Of a DNA stretch of 64,000 nt, positions 12,971 through 21,375 are shown piece after piece (position 1 is the first letter of the stretch; each line of letters begins with the position of its first letter). The notes beneath the pieces are model-generated. The model had not been told where the DNA came from. It saw only the letters and a program-made list of their open reading frames with translations, and did no database searches. Source of the DNA: Methanobacterium petrolearium (lineage in GTDB: Archaea > Methanobacteriota > Methanobacteria > Methanobacteriales > Methanobacteriaceae); NCBI RefSeq assembly GCF_017873625.1, contig NZ_JAGGKL010000011.1:1-64000 (forward strand), given 5' to 3'. A program made the position numbers and the translations under genes.

Positions 12971-13654
12971 ATGATAATACCAGTTTTAGACATAAAAGAT
13001 GGATTAGCTGTTTCCGGGAAATCTGGAAATAGGGAAGAATACCAACCATTAAAAACTGTTTTCCATTCTTCTTCGGATCCTTTGAAAATTTCCAAATCCC
13101 TGAAAAAAGCAGGTGCATCGAAGGTATACGTCGCTGATCTGGATGCCATTGAAGGCATAGGATCAAACCGGGATATGGTTGGGGAAATTAATCGGTTCCT
13201 TCCGGTAATGCTGGACTGTGGAGCCAGTGATCTGGATTCAGTTTCTGAAGCTCTTCAAGTAGCCAATAATGTGATAGTGGCCACAGAAACCTTAAAAAAT
13301 CTTGCAGATCTTGATGAAATCTTTTTTAAGGTTAACAGAGAGCAAGTTACCATAAGCATTGATGTTTTGAATAATAAAATCCTCAGTAAACACCTTGAAC
13401 TTGATTTTAAAATACTGAAGGATTGTTTAGAAAAATTAAAACCATCAATGGTGATCATTTTAGATATTTCCAATGTGGGAACAGAATCTGGAATCAACTG
13501 GCAGTTAATGGATTATTTTAACGGACTGGAAAGTTCCCTTATTTTAGGAGGGGGCATCACCAGGGAGGACCTGCCAAAATTATCCATGTATGGTGTGGAT
13601 AATGTGTTGGTTGGCACCGCACTTCATCAGGGGAAGATAGAACCTAATTTTTGA
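12971..13654 (+). CDS. HisA/HisF-family barrel protein of unknown role
   Basis: The product has 227 residues and shows the half-barrel repeat of the HisA/HisF superfamily. The two catalytic-type Asp positions are present (PVLDIKDG at the N-terminus and SIDVLNNK in the middle), as is the phosphate-binding ILGGGITREDL near the C-terminus. It is more diverged than a true HisA and stands alone, without other his genes, so histidine synthesis is not assured; related stand-alone proteins occur widely in methanogens with no settled function. ATG 12971 has TGGTGG upstream; an earlier ATG at 12935 has no such site. Confidence 0.75.
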   Translation: MIIPVLDIKDGLAVSGKSGNREEYQPLKTVFHSSSDPLKISKSLKKAGASKVYVADLDAIEGIGSNRDMVGEINRFLPVMLDCGASDLDSVSEALQVANNVIVATETLKNLADLDEIFFKVNREQVTISIDVLNNKILSKHLELDFKILKDCLEKLKPSMVIILDISNVGTESGINWQLMDYFNGLESSLILGGGITREDLPKLSMYGVDNVLVGTALHQGKIEPNF

Positions 13655-13670
13655 ATTTCTTGAAAAACCT

Positions 13671-13771
13671 CTCCTTTTTGGGGTATAATGTTAAATTAAA
13701 GTTTGTAACCTGTAACCTGGCATTCAAGTTACAAAAACACTCTTTTTTGGAGTATAGTGTTAAATTAAAGT
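13671..13771. repeat. Direct repeat pair flanking a hairpin
   Basis: A 32-base segment at 13671-13702 recurs at 13740-13771 with four differences. Between them TTTGTAAC (13702-13709) and GTTACAAA (13728-13735) can pair as an eight-base stem. It lies between the HisA-like and PfkB genes. It could be a terminator that duplicated or a small mobile remnant. Confidence 0.65.
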
Positions 13772-13874
13772 GTAATGTTAAAATATGCTAAAATTGAGTG
13801 TCCGACTTTGTTTAATTTTTGATTTGTAAAGTCTAATCCTCAACCTTATTAATCAATCTAACCCAAGTTATGTT

Positions 13875-14774
13875 ATGTCTAAATTTTTGATTCTGGGACC
13901 AGTAACTCATGACACCATCATGAAAAGTGGTTCAACATGTCATGGGATAGGAGGGCCTGTTTATTACCAATCAAATGTATTATCTACCCTTAAATCGGAC
14001 GTTACGGCTGTTATAACACTTGGAAGGGATGGTAATGATTTAATTGATTATTTTCCTCCAGATATGGAGTTAGTAACAATCTGGAAGGATGAAACCATGG
14101 AATTTGAAAACTTTTACCCGGATTCGAATCCCAATCACCGGGTTCAAAGAGCGCATATACCTTTAAATTCCATTAAAGTTTCCCATATCTCCAATATAGA
14201 TATGGATGCATTTGACGCTGCGCTGGTTTCACCCCTTTCACCCGGGGATATTCCCTCCCAAACATTAAAATACATTTCTCAACAGGGATTACCAGTGTAT
14301 TTAGGAGTTCAAGGTTATCTCCGTCATCTTGAAGGACATAAAGTTATTCTAAAGCCCTGGAAAAATCATGAAAAGTTTTTAAAATATGTTGATTTTCTGT
14401 TTATGGACGAAGTTGAAGCTGGTGTGATGATGGGCCAACTTCCACTTTCTCTGGATGAAATTTCATCAAAACTTTCTCTACTTGGCCCGGAAGAGGTTAT
14501 TATCACCAGAGGAAGTAGGGGATCTGTTATCTATTCCCAAAGCAGGGATGACACCTATCGAATACATGCATTTCCCTCAAAGCAAACGGTTGATCCAACT
14601 GGTCTGGGTGACACTTACTTGGCTGCCTATGCATTTAAAAAACAGGAATCATCTGATCCGCAGGAATGTGGAATTTTTGCTTCCCTAGTGTCATCTTTAA
14701 AATTAGAAAAAAAAGGAGCATTCCAGGGGAGTATGCAACAAATTGAAGAAAGACGTTCCCAATTTGTTCATTGA
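13875..14774 (+). CDS. PfkB-family carbohydrate/nucleoside kinase
   Basis: The product has 299 residues with the ribokinase-like fold. The C-terminal signature DPTGLGDTYLAAYAF carries the catalytic Asp and anion hole (normally DTxGAGD). Near the N-terminus, GGPVYYQSN matches the substrate-side GG motif. It is shorter in its lid region than classical ribokinases and its substrate cannot be told. It follows the HisA-like gene after 220 bases, both on the plus strand, but a repeat and hairpin lie between, so co-transcription is unsure. Confidence 0.85.
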   Translation: MSKFLILGPVTHDTIMKSGSTCHGIGGPVYYQSNVLSTLKSDVTAVITLGRDGNDLIDYFPPDMELVTIWKDETMEFENFYPDSNPNHRVQRAHIPLNSIKVSHISNIDMDAFDAALVSPLSPGDIPSQTLKYISQQGLPVYLGVQGYLRHLEGHKVILKPWKNHEKFLKYVDFLFMDEVEAGVMMGQLPLSLDEISSKLSLLGPEEVIITRGSRGSVIYSQSRDDTYRIHAFPSKQTVDPTGLGDTYLAAYAFKKQESSDPQECGIFASLVSSLKLEKKGAFQGSMQQIEERRSQFVH

Positions 14775-14835
14775 TTATTCTTTTTAAAAATTGAAACTGA
14801 ATTCATAAAATTGGAAAAAAAGAATTAGGTAATGT

Positions 14836-15030
14836 TCATGTTCCTATAACCAGGGGCAATATTAAGAATGGTAGGGTACCTGCAGCAAAGAAGAGTACAA
14901 TCCCTGCAATGGCAAAATTTTTTTTCCGATCCATGATTCCACTGCAAAGTAATATCACTCCTATGAATGCCAATGTGAGGGGAATTACGTGGGAGTAAAT
15001 TAATGATCCAATAACAACGGTATCTGCCAT
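14836..15030 (-). CDS. Small two-helix membrane protein, unknown
   Basis: The product has 64 residues and two hydrophobic helices separated by a short basic loop (MDRKKN). I do not recognise a family. ATG 15030 is preferred because GGAGATTG precedes it at good distance; ATG 15045 has no binding site. It is co-directional with the PIG-L and sortase genes and may belong to that surface module. Confidence 0.55.
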   Translation of the reverse strand: MADTVVIGSLIYSHVIPLTLAFIGVILLCSGIMDRKKNFAIAGIVLFFAAGTLPFLILPLVIGT

Positions 15031-15084
15031 TTTTTCAATCTCCATTTAATATTATCTAGGCCTAATATTTCTTTTTTTTCTTCC

Positions 15085-15912
15085 TCAACTACTTGGTTGA
15101 GAGTCAGTCATGAAATAAATTCTCTCAGGACCAACACTGTAGTAGCCACTACTGTAGGGATAGTAAGTTGAAAGGATAGTGTTTATGTTGTAATACACCT
15201 GGAAAGCACTTTTCTTTTTAGTGGAGTAGATATTAATGTTTATATCGGTGTAGTTATTTGTGAGGGTCATGGGTGTTTCTCTAGCGGTGCGGTAGTAATA
15301 GACTGGGAACTGCCTGTATTTAAGGTTAGGATATTTTTCTTTCATTTTTTTCATACCCTCATAACAGGCCAGATGGTCAATGTTACCATCACCGGTTACA
15401 GTGTAGAACACAGTGTAACCTTCACTAAGGTAAAGGTTTTCCATGGTTGTAAATACGATATCTGAATTTAAGGTTCCGTCATCATATCCATGCATTTCAT
15501 AATCATCACAGCCATAAATATCCATCACTCTTTTAAATGAATCCTGACGGATAAGTTTCTTCCTATATTCTGATGAGGCATTTGCAGGAATTTTTATATT
15601 ATAATAATTGTTAACTGTGAGTAATTCAGATGTTACTGCATCACCAGATGTCATAAGTTCAAAGTGGACTGTTGACCCGTTTTCCATGATTCTTTGAATG
15701 GTTCCACCGGCACCAATAGTCTCATCATCAGGATGGGGTATAATAAATGCCACCTTTTCACTTTGAGATACATTTCCAGTGACATTTTTTTCTGTGGATG
15801 ATTTATTGATGGTTGTATTGTTATCTTCAGAAGAATTTGCTGAAAATATGGGATAAAAGGCGATTAATATGATTAATGGAATTGTTATAAGTAATATAAT
15901 CTTTTTATTCAT
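15085..15912 (-). CDS. Membrane-anchored PIG-L/LmbE-family deacetylase
   Basis: The product has 275 residues. A basic N-terminus and hydrophobic stretch (MNKKIILLITIPLIILIAFY) form a signal anchor, followed by an Asn/Ser/Thr-rich linker with several N-glycosylation sequons. The PIG-L domain begins with the zinc-binding HPDDE at residues 60-64, and DYEMHGYDDGT follows. Family members remove acetyl groups from N-acetylglucosamine compounds. The anchor places the enzyme outside the membrane, so a cell-wall or surface glycan is the likely substrate. The sortase gene lies directly upstream on the same strand. Confidence 0.85.
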   Translation of the reverse strand: MNKKIILLITIPLIILIAFYPIFSANSSEDNNTTINKSSTEKNVTGNVSQSEKVAFIIPHPDDETIGAGGTIQRIMENGSTVHFELMTSGDAVTSELLTVNNYYNIKIPANASSEYRKKLIRQDSFKRVMDIYGCDDYEMHGYDDGTLNSDIVFTTMENLYLSEGYTVFYTVTGDGNIDHLACYEGMKKMKEKYPNLKYRQFPVYYYRTARETPMTLTNNYTDININIYSTKKKSAFQVYYNINTILSTYYPYSSGYYSVGPERIYFMTDSQPSS

Positions 15913-15991
15913 ATTATTAAACCTTGAATTTATTTAGATAGGGTGATGATTCAGTAATACTTTTAAGATCGTGTTAATTTGGGCTATCAAC

Positions 15992-16975
15992 TTAATTTAG
16001 GGGGTCTACAGAGCTTAATTTACAATGGGCATATCTTTCTGCTGCAGTATATCCTTCAGGCCAGCAGGTACCAAGTACCAGTTCTGTCTTACCAGCAGGA
16101 AATTCGATTAAATTAGTGGTGTAATCGTATCTTATATCATCATTGGAAACCACTTGGTAAGTATATTTCTTTTGAGTAAGATAATCGTTGATAATAACAG
16201 TATCTCCGGTTTGAAGTTTATCTACATTGTCAAATGGGGCTGAATAAAAGGTGTGATGTCCAAGCAAGCCTACAGATCCTTTTTCTCCAGGATAAAAGCT
16301 TTTTGGTAGACTGCTTCTTGGTAAAGAATAATGGTAAACAGAATTCATTGCATTTAAAGTATCATATCTTATGTTCCATGTTACTCCAAGTTTTGGTATG
16401 GTAACTGTTGCAAAGGAGGGTGTACTGGTAAGTGTGGTGTTATTTATATTCAAACTGTTTCTAACAGCCTCAAAAGCAGCATCGTTTTCGGATTCTCCAT
16501 TTAAAAAGGATTCAATGCTTATTTCTTCCTGCGGGTAATTATATATGATGCTGTAGAGCGCTCCATTAATGTTTACCCATAATTCTCTTTGTTCTATCGT
16601 AGAGCCATTTTTTTCCACATGGTAAACGTTATCATAACCTTCTTTCCCATTTATCTCGATTTTGTCATTTGCCACTAATTTTAAGTTACTTTCAGACTCT
16701 TCAATTAGTTCCGGTACAAAATTTTCTGGAGGATTGTATCCAGGAGGTATTGTTTGACGGTTTACAGTAACGTTTAAATCGGATTCAGGATCTTCAAATG
16801 CCACAACTTCGGACCCTTGAGCTGAAACTTCCTGCCAGGTGGCAGGATAGTCAAAAGAAATTTCACCATTTTCATAATGTTTAGTTTCAATGTTATTGGC
16901 ATTACCAAAAGGAAGTGTAAAGGCAAGTATAATTGCAGCAAAAATAACAATTCCAAAAATAATATATTTTTTCAA
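15992..16975 (-). CDS. Sortase with N-terminal PsbP-like domain
   Basis: The product has 327 residues: an N-terminal signal anchor (1-25), a domain with the pattern of PsbP-like proteins (about 30-175, with YENGEISFDYPATWQEV and the later EGYDNVYHVEKNG), then a sortase domain (about 185-322). All three catalytic positions can be seen: His240 (LLGHHTF), Cys304 (LGTCWPEG) and Arg314 (AAERYAHC). Sortases are extracytoplasmic transpeptidases that attach proteins to the cell wall or process them. The added domain in front is unusual. PIG-L and small membrane protein genes follow on the same strand. Confidence 0.88.
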   Translation of the reverse strand: MKKYIIFGIVIFAAIILAFTLPFGNANNIETKHYENGEISFDYPATWQEVSAQGSEVVAFEDPESDLNVTVNRQTIPPGYNPPENFVPELIEESESNLKLVANDKIEINGKEGYDNVYHVEKNGSTIEQRELWVNINGALYSIIYNYPQEEISIESFLNGESENDAAFEAVRNSLNINNTTLTSTPSFATVTIPKLGVTWNIRYDTLNAMNSVYHYSLPRSSLPKSFYPGEKGSVGLLGHHTFYSAPFDNVDKLQTGDTVIINDYLTQKKYTYQVVSNDDIRYDYTTNLIEFPAGKTELVLGTCWPEGYTAAERYAHCKLSSVDPLN

Positions 16976-17141
16976 ATAAAATTCTCCCTAAAACTTTTAG
17001 CTATTTTTAATTTAAGCCCATTCCAATCTTTTAATTTGTGTAAGTACTCCACACTTAAATAAGTTGTGGTTCTTCTGTTTTTTAATCATTTTGACCTTTA
17101 TTATATTAATGTCGTAGGCCTATTTCTTTGTAAATAATGAA

Positions 17142-18689
17142 TTACCAGTTTAGGAGTGTTCTCCTAAGTTCTTTCTCGGATTCAGCGATTAAATCTATTT
17201 TTTCCACCTTGATGCCCTTATCTGTGAGGTAATTTGCTAATTCCACAGGACTGGTACTTTCGTCCATATCAACCAGTATTGAATTGTTTTCATAGGATAA
17301 GCTACTGGCACCATAATGGGATAATTCATGGTAGGTTTTTTCCAGATCATCGGTTTTTATCCGGAATGAACGGGATTTATGTGAGATTTGAGCTATATCA
17401 ATATTCATCCTTTGCAGTACAATGAGAACGTGTTTATCTAACGATGCTTCCATTACTTCGGTGTCTATAGTGTCTTTTTTTCGATTAATACGCACAGACT
17501 GGCAGATTTGGGCTAAATCTCTTGAATGTGCGAAACTTGGCTGCAAGCCTTCGCCACCCTCTTTTGTGGGTTGATAAACTTTCATGAACCTTTCCATAGC
17601 TTCCGGTTCGTAACTTTCACCTAGATTGTTCAGATTTCTTCGGAAAACCTCGGCCACTTCTTCAATCTCTGGATTTTTAAGGAAGATGTGGAGGGGTGCT
17701 CGGCGAAGGTGAGCTTCATCCATAATGCTGATATCTAGATTGGTGGAGAAAGCAGGGATGAAATGGGTTTGCAATACCACAGGAATACCACGAACATAGA
17801 CCACGTCTTCTTTATTTTCCATGGGTACAATAAGACGGTTGAGGATTAGTTCATGATCATCGCGCTGTCTTCCCAAATCATCAATTAACAAAATGCCGCC
17901 ATTGGCCTTAATCAATGGAGATGTTTCGTAAACTCCTTTATTCGGGTTGTAATTTGTTTCTAACTTGTTCAAACTTAGTTCAGCACCTGTTAAAACAAAT
18001 GGTGCGTAAATTTTAACCCAACGGGGATCGTTAGGTTGTTCGTCACATTCCTTATGGAAATCAGAATCGTAAAGTTGTATAACTTTACCACCGAATTCTA
18101 TGTATTTGGGGATTACCAGTGGTGGTAAAAGTCCGGGCATGGTGCTTACTATGAAAGTTTTACCAGTTCCTGGGGGTCCGTAAACAAAAATTCCCTTACC
18201 GATTATGCATGATTCAATTAGAGCTTCTTTGGCGTATTCTACACCCACCACATCTTTGAAAGTATCCTCCACTACTTCTGAGGGTATTTCAAGGGGATAG
18301 CGGTGATGTATCTGGAGTTTCATGATCTGAAAGTATTCTTCGTAGGGTACTGGTGCGATACCTATGTAGGGATTTTCTTCGACAATACCCTTTACTTTTT
18401 CCCGCCCTTTCTTGGTTATGGTGTATTCAACACTAGAAAATAGAAACCCACCACTCACCGGGGCGCAAAAACCACTTTTTTCCAGTTGACTTAAAGTACT
18501 CTCTAAAATATCCCAGTGGATACCTGTTAACTCATTGATGGTGCTTGTTTTCACGGTACCGTAGCTGGAGATGATCTTGAGTATTAAACCTTTGACAAAG
18601 CTGTCTGAAAGCTGCAGATCCTCCAAATTTTTTGGTTGTTTAAGGGCGTTGAAAATTTTTTCCATCTTTTTATCATGATAATAACTCAT
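17142..18689 (-). CDS. AAA-type ATPase with winged-helix N-terminus
   Basis: The product has 515 residues. Residues 1-105 look like a winged helix-turn-helix (ELTGIHWDILESTLSQLEKSG pattern, trimmed to its core). The ATPase core has a Walker A GPPGTGKT at 171-178, a Walker B GGILLIDDLGRQ near 255-266, and a sensor-like region with RRAPLHIFL. A C-terminal domain with alternating charged strands follows. The protein is typical of a conserved archaeal ATPase group of unknown role; it resembles MoxR/McrB-like AAA more than Cdc6. No partner gene is evident next to it. Confidence 0.8.
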   Translation of the reverse strand: MSYYHDKKMEKIFNALKQPKNLEDLQLSDSFVKGLILKIISSYGTVKTSTINELTGIHWDILESTLSQLEKSGFCAPVSGGFLFSSVEYTITKKGREKVKGIVEENPYIGIAPVPYEEYFQIMKLQIHHRYPLEIPSEVVEDTFKDVVGVEYAKEALIESCIIGKGIFVYGPPGTGKTFIVSTMPGLLPPLVIPKYIEFGGKVIQLYDSDFHKECDEQPNDPRWVKIYAPFVLTGAELSLNKLETNYNPNKGVYETSPLIKANGGILLIDDLGRQRDDHELILNRLIVPMENKEDVVYVRGIPVVLQTHFIPAFSTNLDISIMDEAHLRRAPLHIFLKNPEIEEVAEVFRRNLNNLGESYEPEAMERFMKVYQPTKEGGEGLQPSFAHSRDLAQICQSVRINRKKDTIDTEVMEASLDKHVLIVLQRMNIDIAQISHKSRSFRIKTDDLEKTYHELSHYGASSLSYENNSILVDMDESTSPVELANYLTDKGIKVEKIDLIAESEKELRRTLLNW

Positions 18690-18747
18690 AAGACCACCAT
18701 TATTTGATTTTTTTTAGAATTGTAACCGATAATTTATTAATTTCCCG

Positions 18748-19428
18748 TTAAAGGAGTTCTTTTACTTGGCCAATGTCAGAAACTACTTGAACATCTAGTT
18801 TTTCTTTTTTAATCTGTTCTTTTTCAGCATCAGTTAGTTTGGAGTTAACCAGTATTGCAGACATTCCGGCATTAATAGCACCAAGTATATCTTCACTGAA
18901 TTTGTTTCCCACCATAACTGATTTATTGGCCTGACATCCCATTCGATCCAGGGCGAGCTGGAATATTTTGGGGTCTGGTTTCTCGGATTCTGCTTCCTGG
19001 GATGTAACAACATCATCAAAAAAATGGTAAAGTCCCAGTCGAATGAGTTTTTCCCACTGTTTTATGGTTAAACCGTTGGAAATAACCCCTAATTGATAAT
19101 TGTTCTTTTTAAGATAGATTAGGGTGGACATGGTGTCTGGGAAGAGCCGTAATAAAGCAAATTTAACATTATGGTAAGTGATCATTCCAAGGGCAATAAG
19201 GAGTGGGTTTTCTTCCCCAAATACTCTTTTGGTTAATATGTTGAAGTGTTTATCGTAGTTGGAGCCCTTTTCTTTGATAATTTCCCTTAAAAGTAAGTAG
19301 GCCTCATGAGGGGATAAGGGCAAACCAGCATCTATCATTGTTCTTAGAGCTGCTTTACGGGCCAACTCAGCAAAACCAGAAGTATCATATAATGTATCAT
19401 CAATATCGAAAAAAACAGCTTTGATCAT
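18748..19428 (-). CDS. HAD-superfamily hydrolase
   Basis: The product has 226 residues and all four HAD motifs: FFDIDDTLYDT (nucleophile Asp in motif I), VISNGL (motif II Ser), the Lys in SEKPDPKIF (motif III) and VGNKFSEDI (motif IV). A helical cap lies between motifs I and II. It matches the archaeal group often annotated as phosphoglycolate phosphatase-like or HAD subfamily IA; the real substrate is unknown. Confidence 0.9.
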   Translation of the reverse strand: MIKAVFFDIDDTLYDTSGFAELARKAALRTMIDAGLPLSPHEAYLLLREIIKEKGSNYDKHFNILTKRVFGEENPLLIALGMITYHNVKFALLRLFPDTMSTLIYLKKNNYQLGVISNGLTIKQWEKLIRLGLYHFFDDVVTSQEAESEKPDPKIFQLALDRMGCQANKSVMVGNKFSEDILGAINAGMSAILVNSKLTDAEKEQIKKEKLDVQVVSDIGQVKELL

Positions 19429-19783
19429 TTATATCCGCTCTATTATTTATGATATCATCCATTATAGTCTCATTATTGATCAAATTACTTATTAAACCAC
19501 GCAACCAATTATTTTTAACATATTTGCCGTTTAAATCGGCTTGAATTTTTCCAAACCGATTTTGTAATGTTCATTTAATCTATGATCTTAGGTATACAAA
19601 TTTTTTATGGAATTATATTATTTGTATTTGTTTTCATCATTCAATTTTTGCGATGATAATGATTAATTTATGAAATGTGTAGAGAATGAATGTATTACTG
19701 TAATTGTATTTTAACTTTATCATATTATTTTATTACAAGTATCTAAAAAATTACAGGTATGTACTAAAAAAGATCACATGCAT
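19429..19783. other. Intergenic region without recognisable features
   Basis: This AT-rich stretch lies between the HAD gene start and the end of polB2 and holds the HAD promoter. I see no open frame of note and no strong hairpin; GCCG and CGGC around TTTAAAT near 19527-19541 are the only small symmetric element. Confidence 0.4.
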
Positions 19784-20464
19784 TTAACTAAAAAAAGCAT
19801 CTAAATTGCTCTGTTTCTCTTTATGAACAATTTCATCATGGGAATAACCAAGAGAGTCAATTATCCTGGAAATTGCCGGTAGAACCTGGTTGTCAATGTA
19901 GTAAGAAGGATCATAGTTTGCCACGTCGGCATCTTCTAAGGGTTCTGCACGCTGGCTTATAGGGCTTTTGCCTTTGACTACAACATATCTGATTATGGAG
20001 CCACGACCCACTTTTCTACCTCTTTTGATGGCTTTTTTAGCAGCGAGTACGTGTGGAGCCATTTGTTGGTATTTATCTGGGTTTTTTGTTAGTTGAGTAT
20101 GGATTACCAGATCTTCAAGGGGTATCTCACCATTTTTGATTCGTTCAATGACCTCTTTAATGATCTTAGCGGCTTTTTTAGGCGATCCATCCTTTAAGAT
20201 TGCCATCATCACCTTTTCCTGAGTTTTTTTTGCTACAGGAGCCCAATCTCTCCTAACCAGTTCCAAACCTTTAACTACGATCTTATCATCATGTATCAGA
20301 GCGTACCTTTTTTTGGTGACAAAAAAACCTCGTTCATAAAACCCCTCAAACTCCAGTTCCATTCCAGGGGGTAGTTCTTGGTTAACTGAAATGAGAAAAT
20401 TATCAACCTTTTCCTGAATTTCTTGACGCAACTGGCACACCCTATTAATATTGAGAATATTCAA
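19784..20464 (-). CDS. polB2: DNA polymerase B2, C-terminal half of a split family B polymerase
   Basis: The product has 226 residues and corresponds only to the thumb part of a family B DNA polymerase. It begins just before ELEFEGFYERGFF and carries TKKRYAL, the conserved lysine-tyrosine motif that follows the catalytic DTD of motif C; the exonuclease and motifs A, B and C are absent. Methanobacteriales are known to split PolB into a large PolB1 and this small PolB2, which act together, so this is a natural split and not a broken gene. The QSNLDAFFS end resembles a PCNA-binding box. The start is a TTG (20464) without clear ribosome binding site; a later TTG or GTG is possible. Ribosomal S8e lies upstream on the same strand. 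Confidence 0.9.
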   Translation of the reverse strand: MNILNINRVCQLRQEIQEKVDNFLISVNQELPPGMELEFEGFYERGFFVTKKRYALIHDDKIVVKGLELVRRDWAPVAKKTQEKVMMAILKDGSPKKAAKIIKEVIERIKNGEIPLEDLVIHTQLTKNPDKYQQMAPHVLAAKKAIKRGRKVGRGSIIRYVVVKGKSPISQRAEPLEDADVANYDPSYYIDNQVLPAISRIIDSLGYSHDEIVHKEKQSNLDAFFS

Positions 20465-20513
20465 TCGTGAATGTTAATTGATTATTCTCGGTTAAATAGT
20501 TGGGATGATGGAT

Positions 20514-20545
20514 ATTTACATGCAAACCATACGTTACATGTAAAT
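20514..20545 (-). promoter_or_regulatory. Inverted repeat between rps8e and polB2
   Basis: ATTTACATG (20514-20522) and CATGTAAAT (20537-20545) form a perfect nine-base inverted repeat with a 14-base gap, in the 95 bases between the S8e stop and polB2. It could be an operator for polB2 or an RNA hairpin ending the S8e transcript. Confidence 0.45.
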
Positions 20546-20559
20546 AATCATTTTAATCT

Positions 20560-20943
20560 CTATTCTGCAATAATTACTCCGTTAATAATGCCCTCTTGTC
20601 CAGGTCGAGAGGTTACTTTAACTTTACCTGCACTGGTTTCCACAACAGCCCCTTTCGTGATGATGTTTCTCCTTACAAAGTGACTGTTTGCACTGTTTTC
20701 TACCACACTGATTATCTCGGCTAACTTGACCTTCTGTGTTTTAGGGTCAACTACGTTGATACTTTGTTCATTGGTAAGGCGGATTTTCTCGTTGCCACCT
20801 TTGGTTCTTATGTTTTTAATCCTGCGGTCTCCGATTTTGGTTTCAGCAGGTTCCCTACCAAATTCCATTTTTCTTTTGTTGCGATTACTTTTAGCCCGTG
20901 CACCTGTTGGTTTTCTCACGGCTGTTCCTTGCCATATTGCCAT
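20560..20943 (-). CDS. rps8e: 30S ribosomal protein S8e
   Basis: The product has 127 residues, is rich in Lys and Arg, and matches the archaeal S8e pattern throughout: MAIWQGTAVRKPTGAR at the N-terminus, KNIRTKGGNEKIRL in the middle, and TSRPGQEGIINGVI at the end. It is a component of the small ribosomal subunit in archaea and eukaryotes. ATG 20943 is chosen because GAGGTG lies six bases before it; the GTG inside that site (20952) is in frame but is not the start. Confidence 0.97.
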   Translation of the reverse strand: MAIWQGTAVRKPTGARAKSNRNKRKMEFGREPAETKIGDRRIKNIRTKGGNEKIRLTNEQSINVVDPKTQKVKLAEIISVVENSANSHFVRRNIITKGAVVETSAGKVKVTSRPGQEGIINGVIIAE

Positions 20944-21375
20944 TAAATTCACCTCTATTAACTTAAAATATTTTTTACATCTATTTTAACAAAAAATTAC
21001 GGAAATTCATCCTATGAATAATCCTTTCGGAGCGTAAAAAAGTCTTTTTATAAGTCTTCATCTCCAGATATAATGATTTATTTATGTATGCTATATTAAC
21101 CTTTCCCCTCTCTTTAGGGTTATCTTGTAAAATTGACAATAACATAACATGGGATCACATCCCTTAATAATTATCTCAGCATTGTTTTGAAATAATAATT
21201 GAATTATTTACTGTGTTATTCAGTTTACAAGATAGTCATTTTTACGGTTTTTGGATTACTAGATGATTTCTGTTCAAAAAAAAATAATAGGTAGATTAAA
21301 TGTATATAATAGTATTTATCTCTCAAATTCAAAAATTTCATGGCTTCATGATACTTGTTTCCTGGAGAAAATACT
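20944..21375. other. Divergent intergenic region with a long-spaced inverted repeat
   Basis: TATCTTGTAAA (21121-21131) and TTTACAAGATA (21224-21234) are exact inverted copies 92 bases apart, with further partial similarity around them. They lie between the S8e and alcohol dehydrogenase starts and may be paired operator sites. No open frame of interest is seen. Confidence 0.45.

Noticed and set aside
19784..20464. polB2 as a truncated pseudogene
   Set aside because: The split of PolB at this place is a known lineage trait of Methanobacteriales and the frame is intact with conserved motifs.
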